Shown here one piece after another: positions 30,057-40,064 of a stretch of 64,000 nucleotides of DNA; the stretch's first letter is position 1; each line of letters starts with the position of its first letter. The notes under the pieces are model-generated. The model saw nothing but the letters and a program-made list of their open reading frames with translations. It was not told where the DNA came from and searched no databases. The DNA lies in the NCBI GenBank assembly GCA_013003715.1, contig JABDIN010000024.1, positions 28,627 to 92,626 on the forward strand, in the 5' to 3' direction. The DNA is from Desulfobacteraceae bacterium (GTDB taxonomy: Bacteria > Desulfobacterota > Desulfobacteria > Desulfobacterales > Desulfosarcinaceae). Made by a program: the position numbers and the translations under genes.

Positions 30057-31243
30057 TGATCGGAATTTCAAAATTGTACTGTGGAACCGTTGAACCCTCG
30101 GACGCCTTGCGATATGGCCGGATGTCCTCCAACCTTCCTTCCCACCTTCTCCAGTTTTCCAAGGATAAAAAACCAGTGGTGGTATGGAATATCACCCGCC
30201 GATGCAATCTAAAATGCGTTCACTGCTACGCACATGCCAAGGATGTCAGCTTCAGCAATGAACTCACCACGGATGAAGGCAAAACACTATTGGACGACCT
30301 GGCATCTTTCGGTGTACCGGTGGTCCTATTTTCCGGCGGTGAGCCCTTGGTACGGAAAGACCTTCCGGAATTGGCCGAATACGCAGTGGGGAAAGGCATG
30401 CGTGCGGTAATTTCCACCAATGGCACCCTGATCACCGGTGAAATGGCCAAAACCCTGAAAAGCATCGGCCTGTCATATGTGGGTATCAGTCTAGACGGCA
30501 TGCAGAAAATCAATGACCGGTTTCGCGGTGTTTCCGGTGCATTCCGGAAAGCGCTTGAGGGAATCGATAATTGTCAGAAAGCCGGAATTAAAGTAGGGCT
30601 GCGATTTACGATGAACAAGGCCAATGTTCAGGAGATACCCGAGATATTCGACCTTCTCGAGGAACGTGACATTCCCCGTGTCTGCTTCTATCACCTGGTT
30701 TATGCCGGAAGAGGTTCAAAGCTGGTCGAAGAGGATCTGACACTTGCGGAAACACGTTCGGCTGTCGATCTTATTATGGATCGCACCCGTGAGCTGCACC
30801 AAAAAGGCAAGCCCAAGGAGGTCCTGACCGTCGATAATCATGCGGACGGCCCATACTTATATTTACGCATGAAAGCGGAAGATCCCGATCGTGCTGAAGA
30901 ATCCATGAAACTGCTTGAAATGAATGAGGGTAATAGTTCCGGAAGGGGTATCGGATGCGTGAGCTGGGATGGTGAAGTTTATGCGGACCAGTTCTGGCGA
31001 CACCATAGTTTTGGAAATATCAGAAACAGACCATTTTCGAAAATCTGGACCGAGCCCGATGATGATCTCCTCATAAAATTGAAGCAAAAGAAAAATTATG
31101 TTAAAGGAAGGTGCGCCTCTTGCCGTTGGCTGAATATCTGTGGCGGTAATTTCAGAGTCCGGGCGGAAGCTGTTTCCGGTGATGTTTGGGCCCCTGATCC
31201 GGCATGCTACTTGACCGAGGAAGAAATCGCACAGACCATTTGA
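30056..31243 (+). CDS. ahbC: AhbC, 12,18-didecarboxysiroheme deacetylase (radical SAM)
   Basis: Radical SAM enzyme of the alternative (siroheme) heme pathway that removes two acetate side chains from didecarboxysiroheme, giving Fe-coproporphyrin III. The iron-sulfur motif is CNLKCVHC (Cys50, Cys54, Cys57). The N-terminus MIGISKLYCGTVEP is typical of the AhbC/NirJ1 group. A C-terminal cysteine region (CASCRWLNICGG) probably binds a second cluster. The 395-aa length is normal. A good Shine-Dalgarno sequence (AAGGG, 7 bases) and the ATG overlap the stop of the preceding ClpX-like gene. NirJ of heme d1 synthesis is the alternative; hemB and ahbD next door favour AhbC. Confidence 0.88.
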   Translation: MIGISKLYCGTVEPSDALRYGRMSSNLPSHLLQFSKDKKPVVVWNITRRCNLKCVHCYAHAKDVSFSNELTTDEGKTLLDDLASFGVPVVLFSGGEPLVRKDLPELAEYAVGKGMRAVISTNGTLITGEMAKTLKSIGLSYVGISLDGMQKINDRFRGVSGAFRKALEGIDNCQKAGIKVGLRFTMNKANVQEIPEIFDLLEERDIPRVCFYHLVYAGRGSKLVEEDLTLAETRSAVDLIMDRTRELHQKGKPKEVLTVDNHADGPYLYLRMKAEDPDRAEESMKLLEMNEGNSSGRGIGCVSWDGEVYADQFWRHHSFGNIRNRPFSKIWTEPDDDLLIKLKQKKNYVKGRCASCRWLNICGGNFRVRAEAVSGDVWAPDPACYLTEEEIAQTI

Positions 31244-31400
31244 TGCAATGCAAAGTGTTTGTATTTTTACAATCGGCGCCGGCCCCCATCCCTGTATATT
31301 TAAACCGTTTTTCGTTTACAAGAATCCTGGTAGCGCACTCACCAGCCCGTCGCTCTAATGCTCACATCATTCACCGGTGTATTTATTAAAGGAGAACAAT

Positions 31401-32372
31401 ATGCTTTTTCCAGACTACAGGCCCCGCCGTTTGCGACAGAGCAAAGCTTTCCGTCGAATGGTCCGGGAAACCGAACTTTCCGTAAACGACCTGATCCTGC
31501 CGCTGTTCGCCGTTGAGGGTAAAGATGTAAAGAACCCCATATCCTCCATGCCCGGGCATTTCCAGCTATCGGTTGATCATATTGTTCAAACGGCGGAAGA
31601 AGCACATGGATTGGGAATTCCGGCCGTGATCTTATTCGGTATTCCATCCGATAAAGACAGTCTGGCAACACAAGCCTACAAGAAAGACGGCATTGTTCAA
31701 AAAACAATTTCCGCCATAAAAGAACGAATTCCGGATCTCGCTGTAATTACGGATGTTTGCTTGTGCGGTTATACGGACCATGGCCATTGCGGCATTGTGA
31801 ATGGCCAAATCATCGACAATGATGCAACCTTGGATTTATTGGCAAAAATAGCGGTATCGCATGCAAAAGCCGGTGCCGATATGGTGGCGCCTTCAGATAT
31901 GATGGATGGACGCGTTGCGGAAATCAGGGATGGGCTGGACGAGAATAATTTCAGCCATATTCCCATCATGGCGTACTCCGCAAAATACTGTTCAGCCTAT
32001 TATGGGCCATTTCGCCAAGCAGCGGAATCGGCACCTCAATTTGGTGACCGGCGCACCTATCAAATGGATCCGGCCAATGCCGTTGAAGCGATACGGGAAG
32101 CCACACTGGATATCGAGGAAGGCGCGGATATCATCATGGTAAAGCCGGCGCTGTCCTACCTCGATATAATTTACCGTTTACGCGAAGAAACGGATCTTCC
32201 CATAGCGGCCTACAATGTCAGTGGCGAATTCTCAATGATTAAAGCTGCCGAACAACTGGGCTGGATGGATGGAACGGCTGTTATGCTGGAAACCCTTACC
32301 TCAATCAAACGGGCAGGGGCGGATATGATATTGACCTACTTCGCAATTGATGCGGCCAAAGCAATCGGTTGA
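31401..32372 (+). CDS. hemB: Delta-aminolevulinic acid dehydratase (porphobilinogen synthase)
   Basis: Condenses two ALA molecules to porphobilinogen, the first common tetrapyrrole step. The zinc-cysteine segment [13 protein letters not shown] (Cys120, 122, 130) makes this the zinc-type enzyme. The Schiff-base lysines lie in the [14 protein letters not shown] segment and in [10 protein letters not shown]. 323 aa from ATG 31401, which has AAGGAG 6 bases upstream; the frame also reads eight codons further up. It lies between ahbC and ahbD, the arrangement seen in sulfate-reducing relatives. Confidence 0.96.
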   Translation: MLFPDYRPRRLRQSKAFRRMVRETELSVNDLILPLFAVEGKDVKNPISSMPGHFQLSVDHIVQTAEEAHGLGIPAVILFGIPSDKDSLATQAYKKDGIVQKTISAIKERIPDLAVITDVCLCGYTDHGHCGIVNGQIIDNDATLDLLAKIAVSHAKAGADMVAPSDMMDGRVAEIRDGLDENNFSHIPIMAYSAKYCSAYYGPFRQAAESAPQFGDRRTYQMDPANAVEAIREATLDIEEGADIIMVKPALSYLDIIYRLREETDLPIAAYNVSGEFSMIKAAEQLGWMDGTAVMLETLTSIKRAGADMILTYFAIDAAKAIG

Positions 32373-32476
32373 GCTTAACCCAACGGCATAAGCGAATGAT
32401 TTGTTAAAACTCGTCTGTGGTGATGCCCGGGCCGATGAATAAAATTCTTCCACCAACAATACAAAAGTGAATCAAT

Positions 32477-33589
32477 ATGACAAAAGTTCCTCATTCAACA
32501 GAAGCGCACCCGCACGCAAAACAGGAGAAGCCAGGTGAAACCTTGAGGCTTGTCGCATGGGAAACGACCCGAAATTGCAATCTTGCCTGCAAACATTGCC
32601 GGGCGTCGGCCACATTCGGCCCCCACTCAGGCGAACTGGACACGCCGGCCGCTTTTCAGCTACTGGATCAGATCGCTTATGTCGCCAAACCCATCGTTAT
32701 TCTTACCGGAGGAGAACCCCTTTTGCGGCCGGATATTTTTGACATTGCCAGATATGGTACCGAATTAGGGCTAAGAATGGTGATGGCCCCGAACGGTACA
32801 TTGATAACCGAAATTCTTGCCCACAAAATGGCGGATTCGGGTATCAGACGAATAAGTATAAGCCTCGACGGTGCAGACCGGGAAAGCCACGACAACTTCA
32901 GAGGTGTCGATGGTGCATATGACGGTGCACTCACCGGGATAAAGCACGCAAAAAGCGCCGGCATCGAATTTCAGATCAACACCACCATCACCAAGTCCAA
33001 CCTCGACCAGATTCCCAAGCTGCTTGAACTGGCCGAAAACCTTGGTGCCGTTGCACATCACATTTTTCTTTTGGTACCCACGGGGCGCGGTAAATATATC
33101 GTTGATCAGGAGATAAATGCAAAAGAGTATGAGGAAACACTGAATTGGTTTTATGACCAGAGGAAGAAAACATCCCTGCAACTTAAAGCCACTTGTGCAC
33201 CGCACTATTATCGCATATTACGCCAACGGGCTAAGGCGGATGGCGAAAAAGTAACCTTTCAATCCCACGGTCTGGATGCCGTATCACGCGGTTGCCTTGC
33301 GGGTACCGGTTTTTGCTTTATCTCACATAAAGGCGTTGTCCAACCCTGTGGATTTCTTCAACTGGAATGCGGTGACGTCACAAAAACACCTTTCCCTGAA
33401 ATATGGAAAGCCTCCGATATCTTCAAATCACTCAGAAATGTAAATGAACTCAAAGAAAAATGCGGCATTTGTGAATATCGAAAAGTATGCGGCGGATGCC
33501 GGGCAAGAGCTTTTGAAGCGACCGGAGATTACTTGCGGGAAGAACCGCTGTGCTTGTATAAACCATCGGCGGCCGGAGACATCGTATAA
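32477..33589 (+). CDS. ahbD: AhbD, heme synthase (radical SAM)
   Basis: Radical SAM enzyme that oxidatively decarboxylates two propionates of Fe-coproporphyrin III to vinyl groups, giving heme b. Motif CNLACKHC (Cys34, Cys38, Cys41) binds the SAM cluster. The C-terminal CGICEYRKVCGGCRARAF carries the extra-cluster cysteines of the NirJ2/AhbD group. 370 aa. No strong ribosome-binding site before ATG 32477; the 104-bp gap after hemB suggests cotranscription. The neighbouring ahbC and hemB assign it to the siroheme-dependent pathway. ahbA/B and the siroheme genes are not in the window. Confidence 0.88.
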   Translation: MTKVPHSTEAHPHAKQEKPGETLRLVAWETTRNCNLACKHCRASATFGPHSGELDTPAAFQLLDQIAYVAKPIVILTGGEPLLRPDIFDIARYGTELGLRMVMAPNGTLITEILAHKMADSGIRRISISLDGADRESHDNFRGVDGAYDGALTGIKHAKSAGIEFQINTTITKSNLDQIPKLLELAENLGAVAHHIFLLVPTGRGKYIVDQEINAKEYEETLNWFYDQRKKTSLQLKATCAPHYYRILRQRAKADGEKVTFQSHGLDAVSRGCLAGTGFCFISHKGVVQPCGFLQLECGDVTKTPFPEIWKASDIFKSLRNVNELKEKCGICEYRKVCGGCRARAFEATGDYLREEPLCLYKPSAAGDIV

Positions 33590-33602
33590 GGTTCGGAACA
33601 AC

Positions 33603-33637
33603 AAGGGGATAGGTTTGATGGACCTTATCCCCTTTTT
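33603..33637 (+). terminator. Rho-independent terminator after ahbD
   Basis: Stem AAGGGGATA/TATCCCCTT (33603-33611 and 33626-33634) with a 14-base loop, followed by a T run to 33637. It starts 13 bases after the ahbD stop and closes the heme operon. Confidence 0.88.
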
Positions 33638-33844
33638 GAGATGGTATCCACAGGTGTTTGTACCCTTCCGTCGATAATGAAACATCCCACCTCTAACTGT
33701 TTTCCTGCCAGTGCCCGATCTGATCTCAGCTCGAAGGGTTGCAGAATTTTCTTGTTTACCGCACATGTATATTGATATAGTTGGGGTCTGCCCAAAATCA
33801 TGATTAATTTGAAAATTCTTTAACCACCCGTTTCGGAGTTACCC

Positions 33845-34450
33845 ATGAAGATAAAATCCTTGATGATTTCCAATCCCATCACCATCCCCAAAAACGCGTC
33901 CGTCGCCGAAGCATTGGAATTGATGAAAAATAATTCCATTCGACATCTTCCCGTGGTCAATAGCAATAAGTCGCTGCTGGGATTTGTGACGCTGGCTGAT
34001 CTGAAACAAGGTCTTATCCCTTCCATGGTGGGTGATTTGCTGCTGAAGGATATCATGATCCAGAATCCGATCACCGTCGGATCGGAAGACGACATCGAAC
34101 TTGCCGCCCGCTTAATCTACCTGAAAAAAATCAGCGGCATGCCCGTTGTCGAACAGAACCAGGTAATCGGGATCATTACAGAATCCGATATACTTAGAGC
34201 GTTCATCGATATGATGGGCATATTGTCGAGCAGTTCCAGAATTGACGCCGTCCTGGGGGATGATCCGGCGGCGCTGAACAAGGCGTTGCAAACAATCACC
34301 GATAGCGGTGGTCAAATAATCAATGTGGGGATGACCGCTCAGAATGCCGGTAAAAAAACCTACTTTTTCCGTTTGGCCGCATGCGACACCACCATCATCA
34401 GGAAGGCATTGGAAAACAAAGGAGTTGTCGTACTCTCGGCCATGGATTGA
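33845..34450 (+). CDS. CBS-domain pair protein, AcuB-like
   Basis: A 201-aa cytoplasmic protein with two CBS domains (residues about 5-60 and 68-125; SIRHLPVVN and KISGMPVVEQ are the core signatures) and a C-terminal ACT-like segment. CBS pairs bind adenine nucleotides or SAM; AcuB-like proteins are regulatory but their partner is unknown here. The start ATG 33845 has GGAG 6 bases upstream. It lies after the ahb terminator and convergent with the phosphofructokinase gene. A function in heme or sugar metabolism is not supported by the sequence. Confidence 0.82.
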   Translation: MKIKSLMISNPITIPKNASVAEALELMKNNSIRHLPVVNSNKSLLGFVTLADLKQGLIPSMVGDLLLKDIMIQNPITVGSEDDIELAARLIYLKKISGMPVVEQNQVIGIITESDILRAFIDMMGILSSSSRIDAVLGDDPAALNKALQTITDSGGQIINVGMTAQNAGKKTYFFRLAACDTTIIRKALENKGVVVLSAMD

Positions 34451-34598
34451 TGTCGATTGACGCAATCTCCGGATTGAAAGAGCACATCCCGGACAATCCT
34501 CAATTATCTTTTGCAGCTGTATTCTCATATAAACCGGGCAACCGCATATCAGGAGTTGGAATTACCGCTTTCTGACTGAGCTCGACGATGCCTTCGAT

Positions 34599-36734
34599 TC
34601 AATTAGCATCAGTATCTTCATCAGTAACAAGAATAGTATGCGAATTACCAACTGAATTCAACATGAGGGTAATTGGCCTGTCCTCTTCGCTTTTGCCGGT
34701 AAACCGGATAGGACCGGGCCGGCGGTAGTTGTCTTTTCCGGGATCTGCGGCTAACCATTTCTCACGAAACGCCTTAGCAACTTGAAATGCAGGCGACTTC
34801 ACGTCCACAATGCTCTTCTCAAGAACAAGCGATAATTTACCCAGCCGTTCTTCCAGATGCATCAATGCGGCAATGGGGATACCGATGGGTTCCCATTTTT
34901 CAAAATCATATTCAAGATTTCGAATGGCGGCCATCTGTCCGGTGGAACCGTTGGCGATAAGACTGAATACCGTTTGGCCCAGGTTATAAGTATAAATGCA
35001 GTCGAAACGGGTCGGATCCGCACCCCGGCCGTCATACCCATAAAAATGGGACTGCGTCTTAAAATTTGGCACCGATGCAGTGTAAATCTTGCCGATACAA
35101 GATGGCACATCCTGATCCGCTGTGATAGCGCCCGCTTTCTCCAATGCCTGCCGAAGTGTTTTCAGGGAGATGATTGATGCCTTAATCAAAAGATATTCGG
35201 ACTCGCCATAGTTTCGAAAGAGAATAGGACCGAAATAGTCCGGGTCCAGACGGTCTTCTTTCAAAACTTTTTGATAATAGGCGTTCTTAATGCCGACCTT
35301 ATAGCTCCCTTTCTCTTTTAAAATATTCAGATAATCCCTTACCAGATTCAACAGGACTTTTTCCGTGGGCACCTGGGAGAATTGGAAATTTCCATGGCTG
35401 TCCCGCTCTGTAAGCAAGCCCTCCTGAAAAAACTCGGGGATATCATTGAACAATTCATCATCCCTGGCGTTCCATACATTTAAGGATATGTCCTTACGTA
35501 TCCCCCTGACCAGGCGACGCAGATATTCAAGTTTGTCGTCAAGGCGTGGAAAAGCCGAATGGAAATCCAAATCGTGGGTGCTGTTGTAATTGGCGATAAT
35601 GGTATTCAGTTTAATTATAAATACCTGTATCTCATTGATAAATTCCAGGATCCCTTCCGGAATGACCATCACACCGTAATTTTTGCCGACGGCCGCCCTG
35701 TCCATGATGCAGTCGCAAATCACCCGGGACAAATGACGAAGCGTCATACCGAATGCCGTGTAATCAACAGTACCAGCCGCTGTGGCTTTGTCAATCCGCT
35801 GTTGATCCACATAATTTGCCAAATCCTCACCGATCAACGTCAGGTTGGCATGGGTCTGTAGCACCACTTCGAGGGCCAGATGGCTGGCCACGCGCCCCAT
35901 TACCTTGCAGATATGCCAATATTTAATATCGGAACTGCAGTCGGTGCACAGGTTACTGATTTCCTGTGAAAAAGCCCTGGCTGCAGTATGAAACCCGAAG
36001 GACATGGCACATAACACGTTGCCCCCCGCATCCCGCACCTGAATATCACCGTCGATGGTTTTGGGGACGCCGATGACCTGGATACCATCGGCCTTCATCT
36101 CCTGGGCCAGGAAAGCCGCATTGGTATTTGAGTCGTCTCCGCCCACCACCACGAGTGCGTCCAACCCCAATGACTTGCAGGTATTCCGGGAAAGTTCCAT
36201 TTTGGAATCCGTATCGATTTTGGTGCGACCGGTTTTGATCATCGTGAACCCGCCTAAATTGCGATACGCATTGACGACCTCTTCGGTAATTTCAAGATAT
36301 TCATTTTCTATTATCCCGTCCGGCCCGACAAGAAATCCGATGATCCGGCTTTCGGGGTTCGCTCTTTTGGCCGCATCAAACAGACCGGCGATGACATTGT
36401 GTCCTCCCGGTGCGGGCCCCCCTGAAAAAACAATCCCAATGACCCGTTTTTTCGAAAATGCGTCTATCACGGATTGGCCGGGCTGATCCACAGAGACGAT
36501 TTCCTGGACCTTATTGGCGATTATATCGGGAAGAACCCTTTTTGATTCCTTATCAATTTCAAACCCATATTTATCGGTATCCGCCACTCCCGTATATTCA
36601 CTTTTAAACGCATTGCATACCGGGGGACGGTAACTCCGCCTTTCAATGATTTCCTGGTTGATGTTACTAGTAACGTCTCGAACAACCGGATTTTCAAGAA
36701 ATTCTGTCAGTGAAATTCTTTGCCGTTCCGTCAT
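34599..36734 (-). CDS. pfp: Diphosphate-dependent 6-phosphofructokinase, long form
   Basis: PPi:fructose-6-phosphate phosphotransferase, reversible and PPi-saving, common in anaerobes. PFK-fold motifs: SGGPAPGGHN (residues 104-113), GGDDSNT (198-204) and PKTIDGD (224-230). The second Asp of GGDD and the Lys in PKT are the residues known to favour PPi over ATP. The protein is 711 aa, longer than most (about 550), with a C-terminal region resembling that of plant-type PFP subunits. Excellent ribosome-binding site (AGGAGG, 5 bases) before ATG 36734. It is transcribed alone, opposite to its neighbours. Confidence 0.9.
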   Translation of the reverse strand: MTERQRISLTEFLENPVVRDVTSNINQEIIERRSYRPPVCNAFKSEYTGVADTDKYGFEIDKESKRVLPDIIANKVQEIVSVDQPGQSVIDAFSKKRVIGIVFSGGPAPGGHNVIAGLFDAAKRANPESRIIGFLVGPDGIIENEYLEITEEVVNAYRNLGGFTMIKTGRTKIDTDSKMELSRNTCKSLGLDALVVVGGDDSNTNAAFLAQEMKADGIQVIGVPKTIDGDIQVRDAGGNVLCAMSFGFHTAARAFSQEISNLCTDCSSDIKYWHICKVMGRVASHLALEVVLQTHANLTLIGEDLANYVDQQRIDKATAAGTVDYTAFGMTLRHLSRVICDCIMDRAAVGKNYGVMVIPEGILEFINEIQVFIIKLNTIIANYNSTHDLDFHSAFPRLDDKLEYLRRLVRGIRKDISLNVWNARDDELFNDIPEFFQEGLLTERDSHGNFQFSQVPTEKVLLNLVRDYLNILKEKGSYKVGIKNAYYQKVLKEDRLDPDYFGPILFRNYGESEYLLIKASIISLKTLRQALEKAGAITADQDVPSCIGKIYTASVPNFKTQSHFYGYDGRGADPTRFDCIYTYNLGQTVFSLIANGSTGQMAAIRNLEYDFEKWEPIGIPIAALMHLEERLGKLSLVLEKSIVDVKSPAFQVAKAFREKWLAADPGKDNYRRPGPIRFTGKSEEDRPITLMLNSVGNSHTILVTDEDTDAN

Positions 36735-37289
36735 TAATGCCTCCTGAACCTGGTTTTAATATTATACCGGATCGCCTGCATTGCGCGCACCTGATCGCGC
36801 TGCATCCTCCCGGTTTATAGATCATAATATCCCGATAATGCAAGGAAATACTTGGGACTGAAATCAACCGGCAATGACGGCATCGTATTTACCGGGATTA
36901 AACATTCATGTTTAAATATCATCAATATCTTGATATATCCGTTATTGCAGCATTTATAGTGGCGCCCTGAGGATCATAGCGGTTCCCATATTTAAAATAA
37001 CGGAAAGGTTGCGGGCAACGACGTGGAATATACCAACAGTCGCTCCGGTTTCTCCCGAATTAACAAGGCAGACGGCAAGATGCCGTGGATTGAGTTGATA
37101 CTTTACTTTGGTGGATAGATGATATAAAAGTGCAGTGATATTTGATGTTCAACAATTAAATGCTCTTTAGCAGGGTGGGTACGGCGCGACTTTCCCGGCA
37201 TTCCTGCAAATTAGAATAGCATGGTTTCTCTGGCCGGATTGGTCATTGATTTAACTAGCATTTTTCCACACAACCAAGGAGGAGACAAG
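36735..37289. other. Divergent spacer between pfp and the ABC transporter
   Basis: About 550 bp of mostly AT-rich sequence between two divergent transcripts. I see no supported gene; a TATAAT at 36761-36766 (minus strand) could be the pfp -10 box but lacks a good -35. Promoters for both sides are expected here. Confidence 0.45.
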
Positions 37290-38201
37290 ATGAAAAAAGG
37301 TATTGGAATCGGATTGCTGGGTGTAATTGTGGCAATATGTCTATTGTTCGGAATCGGAGGATGCGGTCAGGAATCCGGGTCTGGTTCGACTGATGTTCAG
37401 GACCTGGTCAAAAAAGCGGTGGCTGAAGCCTTGTCAAAATCCCAAAAGACCAGATTGGATCTGGTAAAACAATCGACATTGGAAAAAATCATTCAACGAG
37501 GTGAGCTTCGTGTCGGTTTTGAATCCGGCTACATGCCGTTTGAAATGACAGATAAAAAAGGTGAATTCATCGGCTTTGACATGGATTTTGCGCGAAGAAT
37601 GGCAAATGCCATGGGTGTGAAATTCGTCCCGGTGAACACCGCATGGGATGGTATTATTCCGGCATTGATGACCGACAAGTTCGACATCATCATGGGCGGA
37701 ATGACGATTACCCAGGAAAGAAACCTGAAGATTAATTTCGCCGATCCTTACATCGTTGTGGGTCAGGCCATCCTCCTCAACAAAAAACATGAGGGAACCG
37801 TACAATCCTATAAAGATCTGAATCATCCCAAATATATCGTGACCTCCAGGATGGGAACCACCGGCGAACAAGCTATTCAGAAATATGTGCCGAAAGCGAC
37901 CTATAAAGGATTCGAGAGTGAAGCGGAAGCCGGTATGGAAGTTATCAATGGGAAGGCGGACGCCCTTATTTACGACCTGCCCTTCATCGGAACATTGTAT
38001 GGATCCCACGGTCAGGACAAAACCGTATTTCTCAATGAACCGTTTACATTTGAACCTTTGGCATGGGCCATCAACAAAGGCGATCCGGACTTTTTGAACT
38101 ATCTGAATAATTTTCTGCGCCAAAGCAAAGGCGATGGTTTTTATGACACAACCTACAACAAATGGATCATCGGTTCAGATTGGAAAAAAGAGCTGCAATA
38201 A
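37290..38201 (+). CDS. Polar amino-acid ABC transporter, substrate-binding lipoprotein
   Basis: Family 3 (SBP_bac_3) periplasmic binding protein, probably membrane-anchored. The signal sequence ends in a lipobox IGGC (Cys25). The binding-domain signatures ELRVGFESGYMPFE and FDMDFARRMANAMG and the INFADPYIVVGQAI segment are typical. 303 aa. The start ATG 37290 has AAGGAGG 7 bases upstream; the open frame continues 23 codons further without a ribosome-binding site. It is the first gene of a three-gene transporter with the permease and ATPase; the substrate (arginine, glutamine, cystine or similar) cannot be read from sequence. Confidence 0.9.
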   Translation: MKKGIGIGLLGVIVAICLLFGIGGCGQESGSGSTDVQDLVKKAVAEALSKSQKTRLDLVKQSTLEKIIQRGELRVGFESGYMPFEMTDKKGEFIGFDMDFARRMANAMGVKFVPVNTAWDGIIPALMTDKFDIIMGGMTITQERNLKINFADPYIVVGQAILLNKKHEGTVQSYKDLNHPKYIVTSRMGTTGEQAIQKYVPKATYKGFESEAEAGMEVINGKADALIYDLPFIGTLYGSHGQDKTVFLNEPFTFEPLAWAINKGDPDFLNYLNNFLRQSKGDGFYDTTYNKWIIGSDWKKELQ

Positions 38202-38328
38202 TATGACACACCTTATTTAATTGCTGCATACGGAACTCCGGGCCGGACATGGTCAATGTGCATGTCCGGCCTGCATTTATATCCCATAATCCTTTCAAAC
38301 CACTTTGGATTGCTACAGATAATACGCT

Positions 38329-39336
38329 ATGAACAACTCCAACAACGCAGCGACGGCTAAACCCCATGGATACAATACATGGGTGGGTGTTTTTGTTCTG
38401 ATTATTTTTTTGATAGGTGGTGCATTCTATTATGCCACACAGAAAATTGAATATGTCTGGCGGTGGAACAGAATGCCCATCTACTTCTACTATAAAGGTA
38501 CCGTAGAGGTAGACTCGGAAATCGATGGCGAGGTGAAGTCGATCGACATCGACGGTGCAAAGGCCGTCATCAAGATCGACGGATTCGGTGAATCCGAATC
38601 CTATTCAGTGCCGGCGGATTCAGTCTCCGTTTCCAATGGCGACCGGATTTCATCGGGTGACACACTATCTTCTTATGAAAAATGGAAACCCGGATTGTTC
38701 ATTGTAGGTCTGTGGATCACATTGAAGCTAAGTTTGATTGCGACCATATTCGGGATTCTCATCGGTATCGTCGGCGGTCTGGCCCGTATCTCATCGAATC
38801 CGGCATTCAAATGGTTGAGCATCTGTTATATCGAACTGATACGGGGTTCGCCCCTGATGGTACAGATATTGATCTGGTACTATGTTATCGGTACCCTGGT
38901 CAATGATCTGCTTTACACCTACGGCATGGGACGACTCCCGGCTTTCTGGTACGGGGTTGCGTCGTTGGCCTGTTTTGCCGGTGCCTACGTTACCGAGATC
39001 GTCAGAGCGGGCATACAATCCATTCACCGGGGACAGACCGAAGCCGCCCGGTCCGTCGGCATGTCGTATGCACAATCCATGTGGCATATTATCCTGCCCC
39101 AGGCGTTACGACGCATTCTACCCCCACTGGCGGGTCAATTTATCAGTTTAATCAAGGACTCATCGCTGTTGGGCATCATTGCCATCCGTGAATTGACTAA
39201 AGCGGCCCGGGAAATTGTTACGGCAAGCCTGCAACCCTTTGAAGTCTATTTTGTTTTGGCTGCCCTTTACCTGGTGCTGACGTTTACCTTGTCCATGTGT
39301 GTACAATATCTTGAAAAAAGGATGGCAACAAATTGA
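38329..39336 (+). CDS. Polar amino-acid ABC transporter permease with N-terminal periplasmic insert
   Basis: Inner-membrane permease of the HisM/GlnP type (335 aa). After a first helix (about 17-38) it has an unusual beta-rich, acidic stretch of roughly residues 57-119 that should lie outside the cytoplasm; standard permeases of this family have about 220 aa and lack it. The classic core follows with the EAA loop ([24 protein letters not shown], contacting the ATPase). Downstream gene 39333 starts inside its stop codon, so expression is coupled. The insert could be a hammerhead-like domain that touches the binding protein (inference). Confidence 0.88.
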   Translation: MNNSNNAATAKPHGYNTWVGVFVLIIFLIGGAFYYATQKIEYVWRWNRMPIYFYYKGTVEVDSEIDGEVKSIDIDGAKAVIKIDGFGESESYSVPADSVSVSNGDRISSGDTLSSYEKWKPGLFIVGLWITLKLSLIATIFGILIGIVGGLARISSNPAFKWLSICYIELIRGSPLMVQILIWYYVIGTLVNDLLYTYGMGRLPAFWYGVASLACFAGAYVTEIVRAGIQSIHRGQTEAARSVGMSYAQSMWHIILPQALRRILPPLAGQFISLIKDSSLLGIIAIRELTKAAREIVTASLQPFEVYFVLAALYLVLTFTLSMCVQYLEKRMATN

Positions 39337-40064
39337 TTGACGCCCGCAATGTATATAAAACGTTTTTTGCCCCTCACGAAATTAAAGCCTTGGTGGATGT
39401 TTCCGCAAAAATCGACGCCGGCGAGGTGGTGGTGGTTATCGGTCCTTCAGGATCAGGAAAAAGCACCTTTCTCAGATGCCTGAATCGCTTGGAACATGCC
39501 ACCAGCGGTCACATCTATATTGACGGCGTAGACATATTGGACCGTAAGACCGATATCAATAAAGTGCGTGCCGAGGTGGGGATGGTATTTCAATCCTTCA
39601 ACCTGTTTCCCCATAAATCCGTGGTGGAAAATGTTACACTGGCCCAAAAAGTCGTGCGAAAGCGATCCGGAAACGAGGCAATGGAAAAAGCCATGAGTCT
39701 TCTTGAAAAAGTGGGCATAACGGATAAAGCGAATGTTTTTCCCGATCAGCTTTCCGGAGGACAGCAGCAACGTGTGGCCATTGCCAGGGCACTGGCAATG
39801 GATCCGAAGGTAATGCTCTTCGACGAACCGACATCCGCATTGGATCCGGAAATGATCGGAGAGGTTCTGGATGTTATGAAAACGTTGGCAAAAGAAGGGA
39901 TGACCATGGTGGTGGTTACCCATGAAATGGGTTTTGCCAAAGAAGTGGCGGACCGGGTCATCTTCATGGACGCCGGTGCCGTCGTGGAAGTCGGCACACC
40001 TGAACACTTTTTTCAAAATCCGGAGCATGACCGGACCAAGCTTTTTTTAAGCCAAATCCTGTAA
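39333..40064 (+). CDS. glnQ: Polar amino-acid ABC transporter ATPase
   Basis: ABC ATPase (243 aa) with Walker [10 protein letters not shown], signature [15 protein letters not shown], Walker [15 protein letters not shown] and the H-loop VVTHEMG. Closest to GlnQ/HisP/ArtP. The start is a TTG at 39333 overlapping the TGA of the permease gene by three bases, so it depends on translational coupling. No clear terminator follows, but the next 500 bp have no transporter gene. Confidence 0.92.
   Translation: MIDARNVYKTFFAPHEIKALVDVSAKIDAGEVVVVIGPSGSGKSTFLRCLNRLEHATSGHIYIDGVDILDRKTDINKVRAEVGMVFQSFNLFPHKSVVENVTLAQKVVRKRSGNEAMEKAMSLLEKVGITDKANVFPDQLSGGQQQRVAIARALAMDPKVMLFDEPTSALDPEMIGEVLDVMKTLAKEGMTMVVVTHEMGFAKEVADRVIFMDAGAVVEVGTPEHFFQNPEHDRTKLFLSQIL

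Noticed and set aside
36761..36766. TATAAT upstream of pfp as a promoter
   Set aside because: No -35 box or extended -10 at the right distance; not listed as a feature.
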